From the NCBI GenBank assembly GCA_029974015.1, contig JARKUF010000022.1:62001-126000 (forward strand): 64,000 nucleotides of DNA, read 5' to 3'. Positions within the stretch are counted from its first letter, which is position 1. Each line of letters begins with the position of its first letter. The position numbers and the translations under genes are program-made. Origin of the DNA: Spirochaetota bacterium (GTDB lineage Bacteria > Spirochaetota > UBA4802 > JAGODF01). Below, in pieces: positions 47,011 through 54,803 of the stretch. The notes under the pieces were generated by a model. The model saw nothing but the letters and a program-made list of their open reading frames with translations, had not been told where the DNA came from and did no database searches.

Positions 47011-47958
47011 ATGTACGCAGGAATCGACATCGGCGGCACCTTTATCAAGGCGGTCATAACCAACAGTGAAGGTAAAATGTTCGCCAACGGCAAAACCCGC
47101 ACCCCGGAAACCTCCGATGGCATCAACGATGCTGTCATCGGCCTCCTCAAAGGCCTTACGGAGCGGCTCGACTCCCGGGTGAGCGCTCTTCGCGCTATCG
47201 GCATCGGCGCTGCCGGCGCAATCGACGGGAAGAAGGGGGTCATCATCACCAGCCCCAACATCCAGGCCTGGCACAACTATCCCCTGGCGAGAATAATTGA
47301 AAAAAAGACGGGCGTTCGGGTGTTCCTGGAAAACGATGCCACAGCGGCCATCATAGGCGAATGGTGGATAGGCCATGGGAAGAAATTCCGAAACTGGGTA
47401 ATGCTCACCCTGGGGACCGGCATAGGCGGCGGGGCGATTATCGACAACAGGGTCTACAAAGGGCAATCCGGAAGCTCCGTTGAGGTGGGCCATCTTACCA
47501 TCGATTACCGTGGAAAAAAATGCCGTTGCGGCAATACAGGATGCCTGGAGCAGTACGCTTCCGCCACTGCGCTGGTGGATTTGACAAAATCGATGCTCCG
47601 CGGCAAGAACAACTCATCTCTGATGGCCCGCATAAAGGAAGAACCACTCACAGCGCGGATGATATACGAGGAGACCGTGAAAGGCGACGCACTTGCACGG
47701 AAAGCCCTGGAAGAGATATCGTTCTACCTGGGAATCGGCATCGCCGGGCTGGTAAACATTTTCAATCCCGAGGCGGTGGTCATCGGAGGAGGGCTTTCCA
47801 AGGCCCACCGCTTTATATTTCCCATTGTGAAAAAGGTCGTGGAGGAGCGCGCCCTGCCGGGCCTCAAGGACAATGTGAAGTACCTCGCCACGAAAAACGA
47901 AGACAAGACGCCCGCAATGGGGGCCGCAAAAGTGGGGATAGACTCCTCGGAGCTCTAA
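47011..47958 (+). CDS. ROK-family sugar kinase (glucokinase-like)
   Basis: 315 residues. The ATG at 47011 lies behind CAGGAGGAAAAAC; upstream in-frame codons lack a ribosome site. ATP site YAGIDIGGTFIKAVI. Sugar/catalytic region FLENDATAAIIGEWW, LTLGTGIGGGAIID, and EVGHLTIDY followed by zinc motif CRCGNTGCLEQYASA. Adenosine region NPEAVVIGGGLS. No N-terminal DNA-binding domain, so it is a kinase, not a NagC-type repressor. Phosphorylates glucose or another hexose. Confidence 0.92.
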   Translation: MYAGIDIGGTFIKAVITNSEGKMFANGKTRTPETSDGINDAVIGLLKGLTERLDSRVSALRAIGIGAAGAIDGKKGVIITSPNIQAWHNYPLARIIEKKTGVRVFLENDATAAIIGEWWIGHGKKFRNWVMLTLGTGIGGGAIIDNRVYKGQSGSSVEVGHLTIDYRGKKCRCGNTGCLEQYASATALVDLTKSMLRGKNNSSLMARIKEEPLTARMIYEETVKGDALARKALEEISFYLGIGIAGLVNIFNPEAVVIGGGLSKAHRFIFPIVKKVVEERALPGLKDNVKYLATKNEDKTPAMGAAKVGIDSSEL

Positions 47959-47963
47959 TCCCT

Positions 47964-48413
47964 CTATCGCGGGACATGGATGAGCGTCCTGTTGGAAAGG
48001 AGCCATCCATCCCGTGACCTCTTCCCGTCAAGGAATTTTACAAACATCGCATTGCCCCGCAAAACGCCCGTCTCCTTCCCTGTTTCCCGGTTGATGATGG
48101 TCCCCTCGAATTCGAGGGAGCGGTGCCGGTAACGGTTTCCTGCCTGGTCGGTCTTCGTCTTATTGCTTTCGGGGTCCTCTATGTCCGTGGCCATGAGGTC
48201 GACCACATAATAGCTCCGGTACATTTCCCGGAAGGTCGCTTCGCTTTTCGGATTGGCCTCACATGCGGCATAATCCCTGTAATTTAAGTTTCGTATAGCC
48301 CCGGCCCATTTTGTTAAAATGAAATTTGGCTCAACAAAACGGCCCTCGTCCTTGCACGAAAAAACAATCAGCGTCAGGGCGGCGAATAAAACAAATACGG
48401 TTTTTTTCATCAT
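47964..48413 (-). CDS. Small lipoprotein of unknown function
   Basis: 149 residues. Signal KKTVFVLFAALTLIVFSC with lipobox. Mature protein: LTKWAGAIRNLNYRDYAACE, FREMYRSYYVVDLMATDI, RHRSLEFEGTIINRETGKE, GWLLSNRTLIHVPR. The pattern resembles small stress or transport-associated lipoproteins (an NTF2-like fold is possible), but I cannot assign it. A short repeat element lies 21 nt upstream of the ATG, in its leader. Confidence 0.7.
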   Translation of the reverse strand: MMKKTVFVLFAALTLIVFSCKDEGRFVEPNFILTKWAGAIRNLNYRDYAACEANPKSEATFREMYRSYYVVDLMATDIEDPESNKTKTDQAGNRYRHRSLEFEGTIINRETGKETGVLRGNAMFVKFLDGKRSRDGWLLSNRTLIHVPR

Positions 48414-48433
48414 CAGTTCCAGTTTTGAAATAT

Positions 48434-48522
48434 GGGAGCCGTAAATTAAAGGCAGTAACGAGAACTACGGGTTTACACGCCCGTCGAAGGCGGGCCGGTA
48501 AACCTGATTATTTGAGATTGCC
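48434..48522 (+). repeat. Short subtype (89 bp) of dispersed TIR element
   Basis: GGGAGCCGTAAATTAAAGGC, GGGTTTACACGCCCG-TCGAA-GGCGGGCCGGTAAACC, end TGATTATTTGAGATTGCC. Upstream of the minus-strand lipoprotein and downstream of the AMMECR1 gene. Confidence 0.7.
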
Positions 48523-48581
48523 GTATTACTGTCGTCCTTTTTTCGCACCGTGTTGCCGGTAAGTCTCATGGGGACGGGTCA

Positions 48582-49157
48582 TTAAAACATCCCGAGTTCC
48601 TTCTCACCGAAAACCTGGGCGGAAAATTTTTCTATTTTCGTGTCCTTCCATTTCCAGGCATCGCCGGGGAGGCCTGCTTTATAGCAGGTGTGCTCAAGGA
48701 ACTGGTCCCTGCTCCATCCGTATTCGGCGGCCACCTGGGGCAGGAGAAGCCCCTGGCGATACCCGTGGGACACTATGAGCCCGTCGCGCCCCACCTGAAT
48801 TTCATTCAGGTCCTTCACTTCCTCGATAGGAGTAAGAACGCTTATCTCAAGGTCGACTTTTTCGTACTCCCCCTTCGTAAGGGACGGAAAGCGTGGGTCC
48901 CTGAAGGCCGCTGCGGCGGCCATGTCGATTATCGTCTCGGGAAGCTTCCGGGAGCCCACAATATGGCCGATGCATCCCCGGAGTTTTCCCTGTATGTGTA
49001 GCGTCACGAAGGCGCCCCGCTTTTCAGCGTATATAGAATCGGCAAATGCCCCTTTCTCTTCCGGGTCCGGGGCCCCGTCGCCTTCAAGGGCGTTTTGAAT
49101 CGTCCGGCGCGCAAGGGCCAGAAGTTTCTTCTGCTGGTCGATAGTTAGCGCGTCCAC
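48582..49157 (-). CDS. AMMECR1-domain protein (AmmeMemoRadiSam system protein A)
   Basis: 191 residues. Hallmarks: KRGAFVTLHIQGKLRGCIGH, AAAAAFRDPRFPSLTKGEYE, LEISVLTPIEEV, GLIVSHGYRQGLLLPQVAAEY and FLEHTCYKAGLPGDAW. The LRGCIGH motif is the family's invariant sequence. Molecular function unknown. It is regularly encoded with Memo and a radical SAM enzyme; Memo is the immediately upstream gene (10 bp), and no such radical SAM gene is in this window. Confidence 0.93.
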   Translation of the reverse strand: MDALTIDQQKKLLALARRTIQNALEGDGAPDPEEKGAFADSIYAEKRGAFVTLHIQGKLRGCIGHIVGSRKLPETIIDMAAAAAFRDPRFPSLTKGEYEKVDLEISVLTPIEEVKDLNEIQVGRDGLIVSHGYRQGLLLPQVAAEYGWSRDQFLEHTCYKAGLPGDAWKWKDTKIEKFSAQVFGEKELGMF

Positions 49158-49167
49158 ATCGTCCTCC

Positions 49168-49989
49168 TTATTTGGAAATGGCCGCTGAAAGGTATCCCAC
49201 CACCTGGTCCTTTCCGCCGGCGGTATCGCCGGATGTGGCGTATTTCAAAATATCCACCTTCCTGGCCCCGAGCTTCTTCGCAACAATCATTCCCGTGAGG
49301 ACCGCCCCCTCCCCGCAGGCCTGGGCGCTGTCGCTCGAAAGCACCCGATACAGGTCCTCTTCATCGAACTTTGAAAGAGATTCAATAAACACTTCATCCA
49401 CAGACCGCGCCTTTTGATGATGGAGATAGTGGGACAGGTCCGTTGAAAGGACCATGACAAAACTCCTCTTTTCCGTTGAAAGATGCCGCCCCAGCTCCTC
49501 GGCGAGCGTCCGGCATGTCGGGAGGTCAACGCATCCTACTATGATTGGCACTATCTTGAAGTTCCCCAGGGTTTTCTGGAGGAAGGGGACCTGAACTTCA
49601 AGGGAATGCTCCGCCTCATCGACCTGTTTTATAAAGCTGAAATGCTTTTCTTGAAGAAGTCTGGCGCCCAATTCCGCGTCCACCTCCACGTCCCCCAGCG
49701 GAGTAACATAGGCCCCTTCCGGAATTACCGAAGCTCCGTCAAAACGGGCCCGGTGGGAAGGTGCGATGACCACGGCCAGATCGATGTTCTTTCCTTTCAG
49801 CTCCTTAAATGAATGGGCAGCCACGGGCCCCGAGTAGATATATCCGGCGTGGGGTGATATCAGGGCAAGGACTTCGCCCTTGACGGTGCGGTCTCCCGCC
49901 TCGCTAAGATATCTGTCGATTTCCCGGGAAAGCTTTTCCGGGTTTGACGGGTAAAATGAGCCCGCTACGGACGGTTCTCTACGCCACAT
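49168..49989 (-). CDS. Memo-like protein (AmmeMemoRadiSam system protein B)
   Basis: 273 residues. The ATG at 49989 is behind AAGGAGGTCTGT. An upstream open frame of 34 codons is not needed, because family proteins start at RREPSVAGSFYPSNPEKL. Conserved ligand positions: LALISPHAGYIYSGPVAAHS, VVIAPSHRARFDGASVI, DEAEHSLEVQVPFLQKTL and VLSTDLSHYLHHQKA. The fold is that of extradiol dioxygenases; the activity is uncertain (copper/redox proposed for human MEMO1). Partner of the AMMECR1 gene. Confidence 0.93.
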   Translation of the reverse strand: MWRREPSVAGSFYPSNPEKLSREIDRYLSEAGDRTVKGEVLALISPHAGYIYSGPVAAHSFKELKGKNIDLAVVIAPSHRARFDGASVIPEGAYVTPLGDVEVDAELGARLLQEKHFSFIKQVDEAEHSLEVQVPFLQKTLGNFKIVPIIVGCVDLPTCRTLAEELGRHLSTEKRSFVMVLSTDLSHYLHHQKARSVDEVFIESLSKFDEEDLYRVLSSDSAQACGEGAVLTGMIVAKKLGARKVDILKYATSGDTAGGKDQVVGYLSAAISK

Positions 49990-50091
49990 ACAGACCTCCT
50001 TCCCTGCAAGCCGATTTATCAGCCCCTGAAGTTCAGGGGCAAGAAGCAAAACCGGCCGGGGACCGGGTATCCGGGGGAAAGCCCGGCCCAA

Positions 50092-50787
50092 TCAAGTGAG
50101 CAACTGGGTCGTTTTTTTCGTAAGCCCCTCTTCCACGCAATCCAGAATACGGGAGGCGGTATCTCTCTTCGACATAAGAGGAAGTTCCATCCTTTCGCCC
50201 CCTCGCATGAAGACCGTAACAATATTTGTGTTGACTCCAAACCCTGCGTCACTGCGGCCAACATCGTTGACGCATATCATGTCCAGGTCTTTTTCCCTAA
50301 GCTTGGCGAGGGCGTATTCTTCCAGGTTGTTCGTTTCTGCGGCAAACCCGGCCAGGAATACGCCTCCATAGGCGGGATTCACCGAGCGAATGGAAGCCAC
50401 GGTCCTGAGGATATCGGGGTTTTTCACCAGTCTGAGGACCAGCTCTTCTTTTTTCTTCTTTATTTTCACCGGTGATTTTTTCGCCGGGCGGTAGTCGGCC
50501 GGGGCCGCCGCCATTACGAGGACCGCGTCGGGGGCGAGCTCCCCCTTCACGGCTTCCAGAAGCTCCTCTGTAGATTCAATCGCGATTGTCCGATACTCCA
50601 CTCCGTCGATGAGCGACTCATGGACGGGGCCGTGGATAAATACCGTTTCCCGTGCGCGGACAGCCGCCTCATCGGCCAGGGCCTTCCCCATCTTGCCTGT
50701 GGACCTGTTGGATATGAAACGCACCGGGTCGATGGACTCCACGGTGGGCCCTCCGGTCACAATAACTTTCCTATCCCTTAATAGCAT
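50092..50787 (-). CDS. coaB: Phosphopantothenate-cysteine ligase domain (CoaB) as a separate gene
   Basis: 231 residues. Opens DRKVIVTGGPTVESIDPVRF, then SNRSTGKMGKALADEA, MAAAPADYRPAKKSPVKIKK, FLAGFAAETNNLEEYALAKL, MICVNDVGRSDAGFGVNTN: all CoaB hallmarks, including the KIKK lysine loop. It couples cysteine to phosphopantothenate in CoA synthesis. In most bacteria CoaB is the C-terminal half of one CoaBC protein. Here it starts at an ATG 17 nt before the coaC stop, in another frame, so a broken fusion or natural split are both possible. CoA supply suits the acyl-CoA-rich metabolism. Confidence 0.9.
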   Translation of the reverse strand: MLLRDRKVIVTGGPTVESIDPVRFISNRSTGKMGKALADEAAVRARETVFIHGPVHESLIDGVEYRTIAIESTEELLEAVKGELAPDAVLVMAAAPADYRPAKKSPVKIKKKKEELVLRLVKNPDILRTVASIRSVNPAYGGVFLAGFAAETNNLEEYALAKLREKDLDMICVNDVGRSDAGFGVNTNIVTVFMRGGERMELPLMSKRDTASRILDCVEEGLTKKTTQLLT

Positions 50788-51304
50788 TGATTGCCGCCTC
50801 GTAGATGGTCATTATATCCGCAAGCCTGCCCTTCCCCTCATCGCCGCAGGCCACGGTGCCCTGTTCAGGCTCCACGAACAGCACTCCCCTTGCCCGGAGG
50901 CGCTCCATGTTTTCCTGCACGGCCGGATGACGATACATCACCGGGTTCATCGCGGGGGCCAGGAGGACAGGGCATTCCGATGCAAGATAGGTTGTGCTGA
51001 GAACATCGTCGGCAATGCCCGCGGCGAACTTTCCGATGATATTCACCGTAGCCGGGGCCACAAGGAGTAGCGACGCCCCTTCTCGAAGGGCTATGTGGCC
51101 GGACCTTCGGTCCTCCCAGTATATTTTTTCAGTGGCGACGGGATTGCCGGTAAGGGTTTTCAATGACAAAGGAGTTATGAAGCGCTCAGCGTTTACGGTC
51201 ATTACGGCAAAAACCGAATATCCTTCCTTAACGAAAAGCCGGGCGAGGTCGCAGGCCCTGTAGGCCGAGATGGAACCTGTAATTCCGAGGATAATCTTTT
51301 TCAT
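50771..51304 (-). CDS. coaC: Phosphopantothenoylcysteine decarboxylase (CoaC)
   Basis: 177 residues. KKIILGITGSISAYRACDLA (FMN site), AVMTVNAERFITPLSLKTLT, HIALREGASLLLVAPATVNI, GKFAAGIADDVLSTTYLA, PVLLAPAMNPVMYRHPAVQE and GTVACGDEGKGRLAD (catalytic Cys). It removes CO2 from phosphopantothenoylcysteine. The protein ends at INAIKG instead of continuing into CoaB; the overlap with coaB suggests coupled translation. Confidence 0.92.
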   Translation of the reverse strand: MKKIILGITGSISAYRACDLARLFVKEGYSVFAVMTVNAERFITPLSLKTLTGNPVATEKIYWEDRRSGHIALREGASLLLVAPATVNIIGKFAAGIADDVLSTTYLASECPVLLAPAMNPVMYRHPAVQENMERLRARGVLFVEPEQGTVACGDEGKGRLADIMTIYEAAINAIKG

Positions 51305-51458
51305 GAGACAACCCGTAAATACGTATGCTTTCACACTCAGCGAAGGGGGTTAAACTTGAACCCTGCGCTTTGCAATAGCAATAATGTTTCTTCACCAGCA
51401 TTGCCCTGTTGGAAGATATCCATATATTTCAAGGAAAGTCAAGAAGAAAAAGGTCTGC

Positions 51459-51511
51459 GGGGTTGTGGTGGGAGGCGCGAAAAGGATTTCGCGCCCCCGC
51501 CAAACAACCCC
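51459..51511 (-). terminator. Long hairpin terminator after vapC
   Basis: GGGGTTGT ... GGCGCGAAA / TTTCGCGCC ... ACAACCCC, about 20 paired bases with small bulges. On the minus strand a T-rich tail (CCTTTTTCTTCTT) follows. It begins 16 nt after the vapC stop. The remainder of 51305-51526 shows no gene. Confidence 0.7.
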
Positions 51512-51526
51512 AACAACATCAGCATT

Positions 51527-51928
51527 TCAGGTTTGCAACCAGTTTTCTATTTTTAATCCTTCTACTCTTTCAAATTCTTTTGAATTATTGGTAACTAATA
51601 TCAATTTTTTTGATTTCGCTTGTGCAGCTAATAATAAATCCATTGGTCCAATTATTTTTCCTTTTTTTTCCAATTCTTTTTTTATTTCCCCAAAATGAAC
51701 GGCATCAGCATCATCAAAAGACAAAATATTAAAGATTGACAGAAATTCAATTAAAGCTATTTTATTCTTCTCCGGAAATTGACTCTTTGCAATGCCATAT
51801 TCTAACTCGGCAATAGTAATGGTAGAAACATAAATAGCTGTTTTTAATTTTGTCTTTAATTTCTTTAAAACATCCGCGGGTTTCTTCTTGATGATATAAA
51901 TACAAATATTCGTATCCAGCAAATACAT
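51527..51928 (-). CDS. vapC: VapC-type PIN-domain toxin ribonuclease
   Basis: 133 residues. Acidic active-site residues in order: YLLDTNICIYIIKK (Asp5), ITIAELEYGIAKS (Glu), IIGPMDLLLAAQAKS (Asp) and LVTNNSKEFERVEGL. PIN toxins cut tRNA or rRNA when released from their antitoxin. The start overlaps the vapB stop (TGATG). DNA is strikingly A/T-rich compared with flanking core genes, as is common for mobile toxin-antitoxin pairs. Confidence 0.92.
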   Translation of the reverse strand: MYLLDTNICIYIIKKKPADVLKKLKTKLKTAIYVSTITIAELEYGIAKSQFPEKNKIALIEFLSIFNILSFDDADAVHFGEIKKELEKKGKIIGPMDLLLAAQAKSKKLILVTNNSKEFERVEGLKIENWLQT

Positions 51929-52158
51929 CAGAATCCTTCTCTTTCCGGGTTTTTACCCTGATCACGTCCCTCGTTTAAAAAATCATCAGTAAAATTATTT
52001 AAACCATGAAGAAACACTTCCCAGGATTTATCATGCGGAAGAAGTATTACCGCATTGCCTACTTTCTGAATAAGCACATCATTTCCGGTAAATTGAAATT
52101 CTCTGGGCAAGCGTACGGCCTGGCTTCTTCCATTCATAAACAGTTTAGCAGTTTGCAT
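51928..52158 (-). CDS. vapB: VapB-type AbrB-fold antitoxin
   Basis: 76 residues from the ATG at 52158 (a longer frame to 52185 would run into the repeat). Swapped-hairpin DNA-binding motif TAKLFMNGRSQAVRLPREFQ, then DVLIQKVGNAVILLP. The C-terminal ~30 residues wrap the toxin. It should repress its own promoter; a perfect 28-bp palindrome overlapping the promoter lies at 52261-52288. Confidence 0.9.
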   Translation of the reverse strand: MQTAKLFMNGRSQAVRLPREFQFTGNDVLIQKVGNAVILLPHDKSWEVFLHGLNNFTDDFLNEGRDQGKNPEREGF

Positions 52159-52180
52159 AATATTCACCCATGAAAGATAA

Positions 52181-52261
52181 GGCAAACTTTAAATAATTAG
52201 GTTTTCCCGCCCGCCTTCGGCGGGCGGGAAAACCTAAGTTCTGAGTATGCCAGAGGTTCTC
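52181..52261 (-). repeat. Short copy of dispersed TIR element in the vapBC leader
   Basis: GGCAAACTTTAAATAATTA, GGTTTTCCCGCCCGCC-TTC-GGCGGGCGGGAAAACC, CTGAGTATGCC, end AGAGGTTCTC. It begins 22 nt upstream of the vapB start. Its end is flush with the operator palindrome, so it lies wholly between promoter and gene. Confidence 0.75.
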
Positions 52262-52292
52262 ATAATATATATCATGATATATATTATGTCAA
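52261..52292 (-). promoter_or_regulatory. vapBC promoter with 28-bp perfect palindromic operator
   Basis: The palindrome 52261-52288 has half-site CATAATATATATCA and is perfect over all 28 bp. On the minus strand TTGACA (52287-52292), a 17-bp spacer and TATATT (52264-52269) give a good sigma-70 promoter lying inside the palindrome. Classical layout for toxin-antitoxin autorepression. Confidence 0.8.
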
Positions 52293-52455
52293 GCTTTTTT
52301 AAAAAGCCATGGCTAAAAGCGTCCTCTGTACGCTTTACTCATTTCTCATGACTTTCCCCTGTCGGTTCAAGCGGATGTTTTTTTGTATTTGACATCCGGA
52401 ACGCCGCCTTTATGGTCATCACGCCCTGAAAAGAACCACCTTGTCGGAGAATTCA

Positions 52456-53598
52456 ATGAAAATCGCGCTTTCAGCATTACTATCCCTTCTTTCAGTCATT
52501 ACGTTTACTTCCGCAATCGCCAACACCGGGGAAATTCCCTCTTCGTACCTTAACGACCTGGCCAGGTTTCTGGCGGGAATGCCGGTGGACCCCGCCAGCC
52601 CCTTTGAAAAACTCACGAAAACCTCGCATTATAAAGAACATCGAAAAAAGATGGATGAATTCTGGGAGAAGGTAGAAACAGGAAACATCCGGAAAATCAT
52701 CTCCTGGAGGGAACGTTATATCGTCCCGCATTTCAACCACGGGACGGTGTTCTACCCCCTCTGCGGAGGAGATTTCATCAATATGTACACCTTCTTTCCC
52801 ACAGCGCGTCGTTATATCATGGTATCAATGGAACCTGAGGGTAAAATACCTGACCCGTTGAAACTCTCGGAAAACCAGCTTAAACAGCGCCTCAATTCAC
52901 TCCGAGGCTGTATCTGGACCATCTCATCGGTGAACTACTTCGTGACGAAGGCTATGCGGGCGTCTCTTAAAAGCAAAGAGCTGGGAGGGACACTTCCGGT
53001 ATATCTCATCTTCGCCGCCAGGCTCAACCTGAACCTGAAAAGCATCCAGCCAATTGGCATATCCCCTGCCGGCGTCCTTGCCTCTCTTGACGAGAATGGT
53101 AAAATACACGGTGAAACGCCTGCGGTGAAAGGAAGCCGCATCACCTTCACCGCCCCGGGAACACCGACCCCCCGGGAAATCATCTACCTTAGTTTGCGTA
53201 TCACCCCGCGTTCGATGGAGGCGGCTACCCCGGAGGGTCGGTACTTCTCCTCTCTATCCGGCCTCAACGTCCTCATCAAGTCGGCCATTTATCTTCTTCA
53301 TTCAGAAAATTACCGGGCCTTTTGCAGATCGCTCCTTGAACGGACTGACCTTCTTGTTGAGGACGATTCCGGAATACCTTATAGATATTTCACGCGCGAC
53401 AAATTCGACATCTTCCTTTTCGGAACATTTGATATGCCCGTGCGGCTCCGTGAAATCCCATCCCCGCCACGGCAACCCGATTTGGCCCAGGCCTTCAAAG
53501 AACGGGCCGGGGAGCTGCCGTTCCATTTCGGCTATGGTGTGCTGAGAAAGGACCATGCGTCCAATCTTCTCCTTGCAGTCAGGAAAAGGGGAATATAG
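52456..53598 (+). CDS. Exported protein of unknown function, first of a tandem pair
   Basis: 380 residues from the ATG at 52456 (CGGAGAATTCA before it). Signal peptide KIALSALLSLLSVITFTSAIA, signal peptidase I type. Mature domain starts LNDLARFLAGMPVDPASPFE; key blocks are HFNHGTVFYPLCGGDFINMY, FFPTARRYIMVSMEPEGKIP, LNVLIKSAIYLLHSENYRAF, LVEDDSGIPYRYFTRDKFDI and PFHFGYGVLRKDHASNLLLA. I do not recognise a named family. Blocks FYP.GGDF and YIMVSMEP recur in the next gene. The last residues include Lys/Arg and a terminal hydrophobic block, no membrane anchor. Confidence 0.75.
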   Translation: MKIALSALLSLLSVITFTSAIANTGEIPSSYLNDLARFLAGMPVDPASPFEKLTKTSHYKEHRKKMDEFWEKVETGNIRKIISWRERYIVPHFNHGTVFYPLCGGDFINMYTFFPTARRYIMVSMEPEGKIPDPLKLSENQLKQRLNSLRGCIWTISSVNYFVTKAMRASLKSKELGGTLPVYLIFAARLNLNLKSIQPIGISPAGVLASLDENGKIHGETPAVKGSRITFTAPGTPTPREIIYLSLRITPRSMEAATPEGRYFSSLSGLNVLIKSAIYLLHSENYRAFCRSLLERTDLLVEDDSGIPYRYFTRDKFDIFLFGTFDMPVRLREIPSPPRQPDLAQAFKERAGELPFHFGYGVLRKDHASNLLLAVRKRGI

Positions 53599-53650
53599 CC
53601 GGAAGAAAACGGAAAACAGGGCAGAAAACAAGAAATACTGGGAGCAGCTT

Positions 53651-54802
53651 ATGGGAAAATATTTCATCATCGCCGCCGGAATCATCTTGCTGGCGTTTTC
53701 ATCCTGCGGGGAAGTCTGCGCCCAGGAAAGTGCCGCCGCATCGCCCAATGATCTTGCGCGGTTTCTCGCAGGAATGCAGATTTCGCCTTCAAGCCCCCTG
53801 GCCAGCCTCACCCAATCCCAGGCCTTTAAGGAGCACTCACGGGAGATGGGGCCTTTCTGGAGCTCCGTGCTCCGGGAAAATATCTTTCACATGATTCCCT
53901 GGAGGAACCAGTACCTGTTGCCCCATTTCGATTATGGGACCGTTTTTTATCCCCTTTCCGGCGGCGATTTCATCAATATGTACATACTCTATCCCGTCGC
54001 ACGGCGCTACATCATGGTGTCCATGGAACCGCCGGGCAGAGTACCGGATCCCCTGGCCCTGAACGTGAACCAGTTGAGGAGCGGATTCAGGGCCCTCCGG
54101 TCCGTCACTGGCAGCATCGCCCGGAAAAACTACATGATGTCGGCAGTCATGAGGCATGAGATGCGCAATCCTTTTCTCGAAGGCACCCTGCCGACCATCC
54201 TTTTATTCGCCGCCCTTTTAGAGCTCGACATACGCCGGATCGAACCAGTGGGTTTGAACTCCAAAGGCGAGATACTTCCCCTTAATGAAGGTAGCAAAGT
54301 GCTGGGCGAGGGGCCCGCTGTGCGGGGCAATCGTATCATTTTTAAAGTATCGGAAACGGGGCCGGAAAGGGAGATCCTCTATCTGAGCATGCGACTGCAG
54401 TGGGACTCCATGGACCCGGCGCGGCCGGAAGGGAAGTTTTTCATGCGCCTGGAGAACCTGAACGTGATCATCAAGTCCGCTTTTTATCTCCTCCATAGGC
54501 CGAGCTTCGAGCAATACTGCCGGTCCCTCCTCGGCCGTACCAGGCTCCTCATCCAGGACGATTCGGGGATGCCCTTCAAGCTCCTGCACCGGGACCCGTG
54601 GATGACTCTCCTCTTCGGCCATTATTCGTCCCCCCTCGCCCTCAGGGACATGAAACATCCGGTAACACAACCCGAAATGGCGGCTGCTTTCCGCGAAAGG
54701 GCGCTCCCGCTCCCCTTCAACTTCGGGTACGGGGTCTGGCGGCATGACCACAAATCGAACCTGATAATGGCGGTCCGAAAAAAAGGGCCCGGGTCCCGTT
54801 GA
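53651..54802 (+). CDS. Lipoprotein paralogue of the preceding exported protein
   Basis: 383 residues from the ATG at 53651 (GGGAGCAGCTT). Signal YFIIAAGIILLAFSSC, lipidated. The body aligns from start to end with the preceding gene: NDLARFLAGMQISPSSPLAS, HFDYGTVFYPLSGGDFINMY, YPVARRYIMVSMEPPGRVPD, LNVIIKSAFYLLHRPSFEQY, LIQDDSGMPFKLLHRDPW and PFNFGYGVWRHDHKSNLIMA. So the two arose by duplication, but one is secreted and the other lipid-anchored. Function unknown. Converges on mutL with 1 bp between stops. Confidence 0.8.
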   Translation: MGKYFIIAAGIILLAFSSCGEVCAQESAAASPNDLARFLAGMQISPSSPLASLTQSQAFKEHSREMGPFWSSVLRENIFHMIPWRNQYLLPHFDYGTVFYPLSGGDFINMYILYPVARRYIMVSMEPPGRVPDPLALNVNQLRSGFRALRSVTGSIARKNYMMSAVMRHEMRNPFLEGTLPTILLFAALLELDIRRIEPVGLNSKGEILPLNEGSKVLGEGPAVRGNRIIFKVSETGPEREILYLSMRLQWDSMDPARPEGKFFMRLENLNVIIKSAFYLLHRPSFEQYCRSLLGRTRLLIQDDSGMPFKLLHRDPWMTLLFGHYSSPLALRDMKHPVTQPEMAAAFRERALPLPFNFGYGVWRHDHKSNLIMAVRKKGPGSR

Positions 54803-54803
54803 A

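Noticed and set aside
47011-47958. NagC/XylR-type ROK repressor
   Set aside because: No N-terminal helix-turn-helix domain; the protein starts directly with the ATP-binding motif.
51459-51511. Integron attC site next to vapBC
   Set aside because: The stem is long, but the arms start with GTT and end with AAC, opposite to the attC core order, and no integrase or further cassettes are seen; a terminator explains it.
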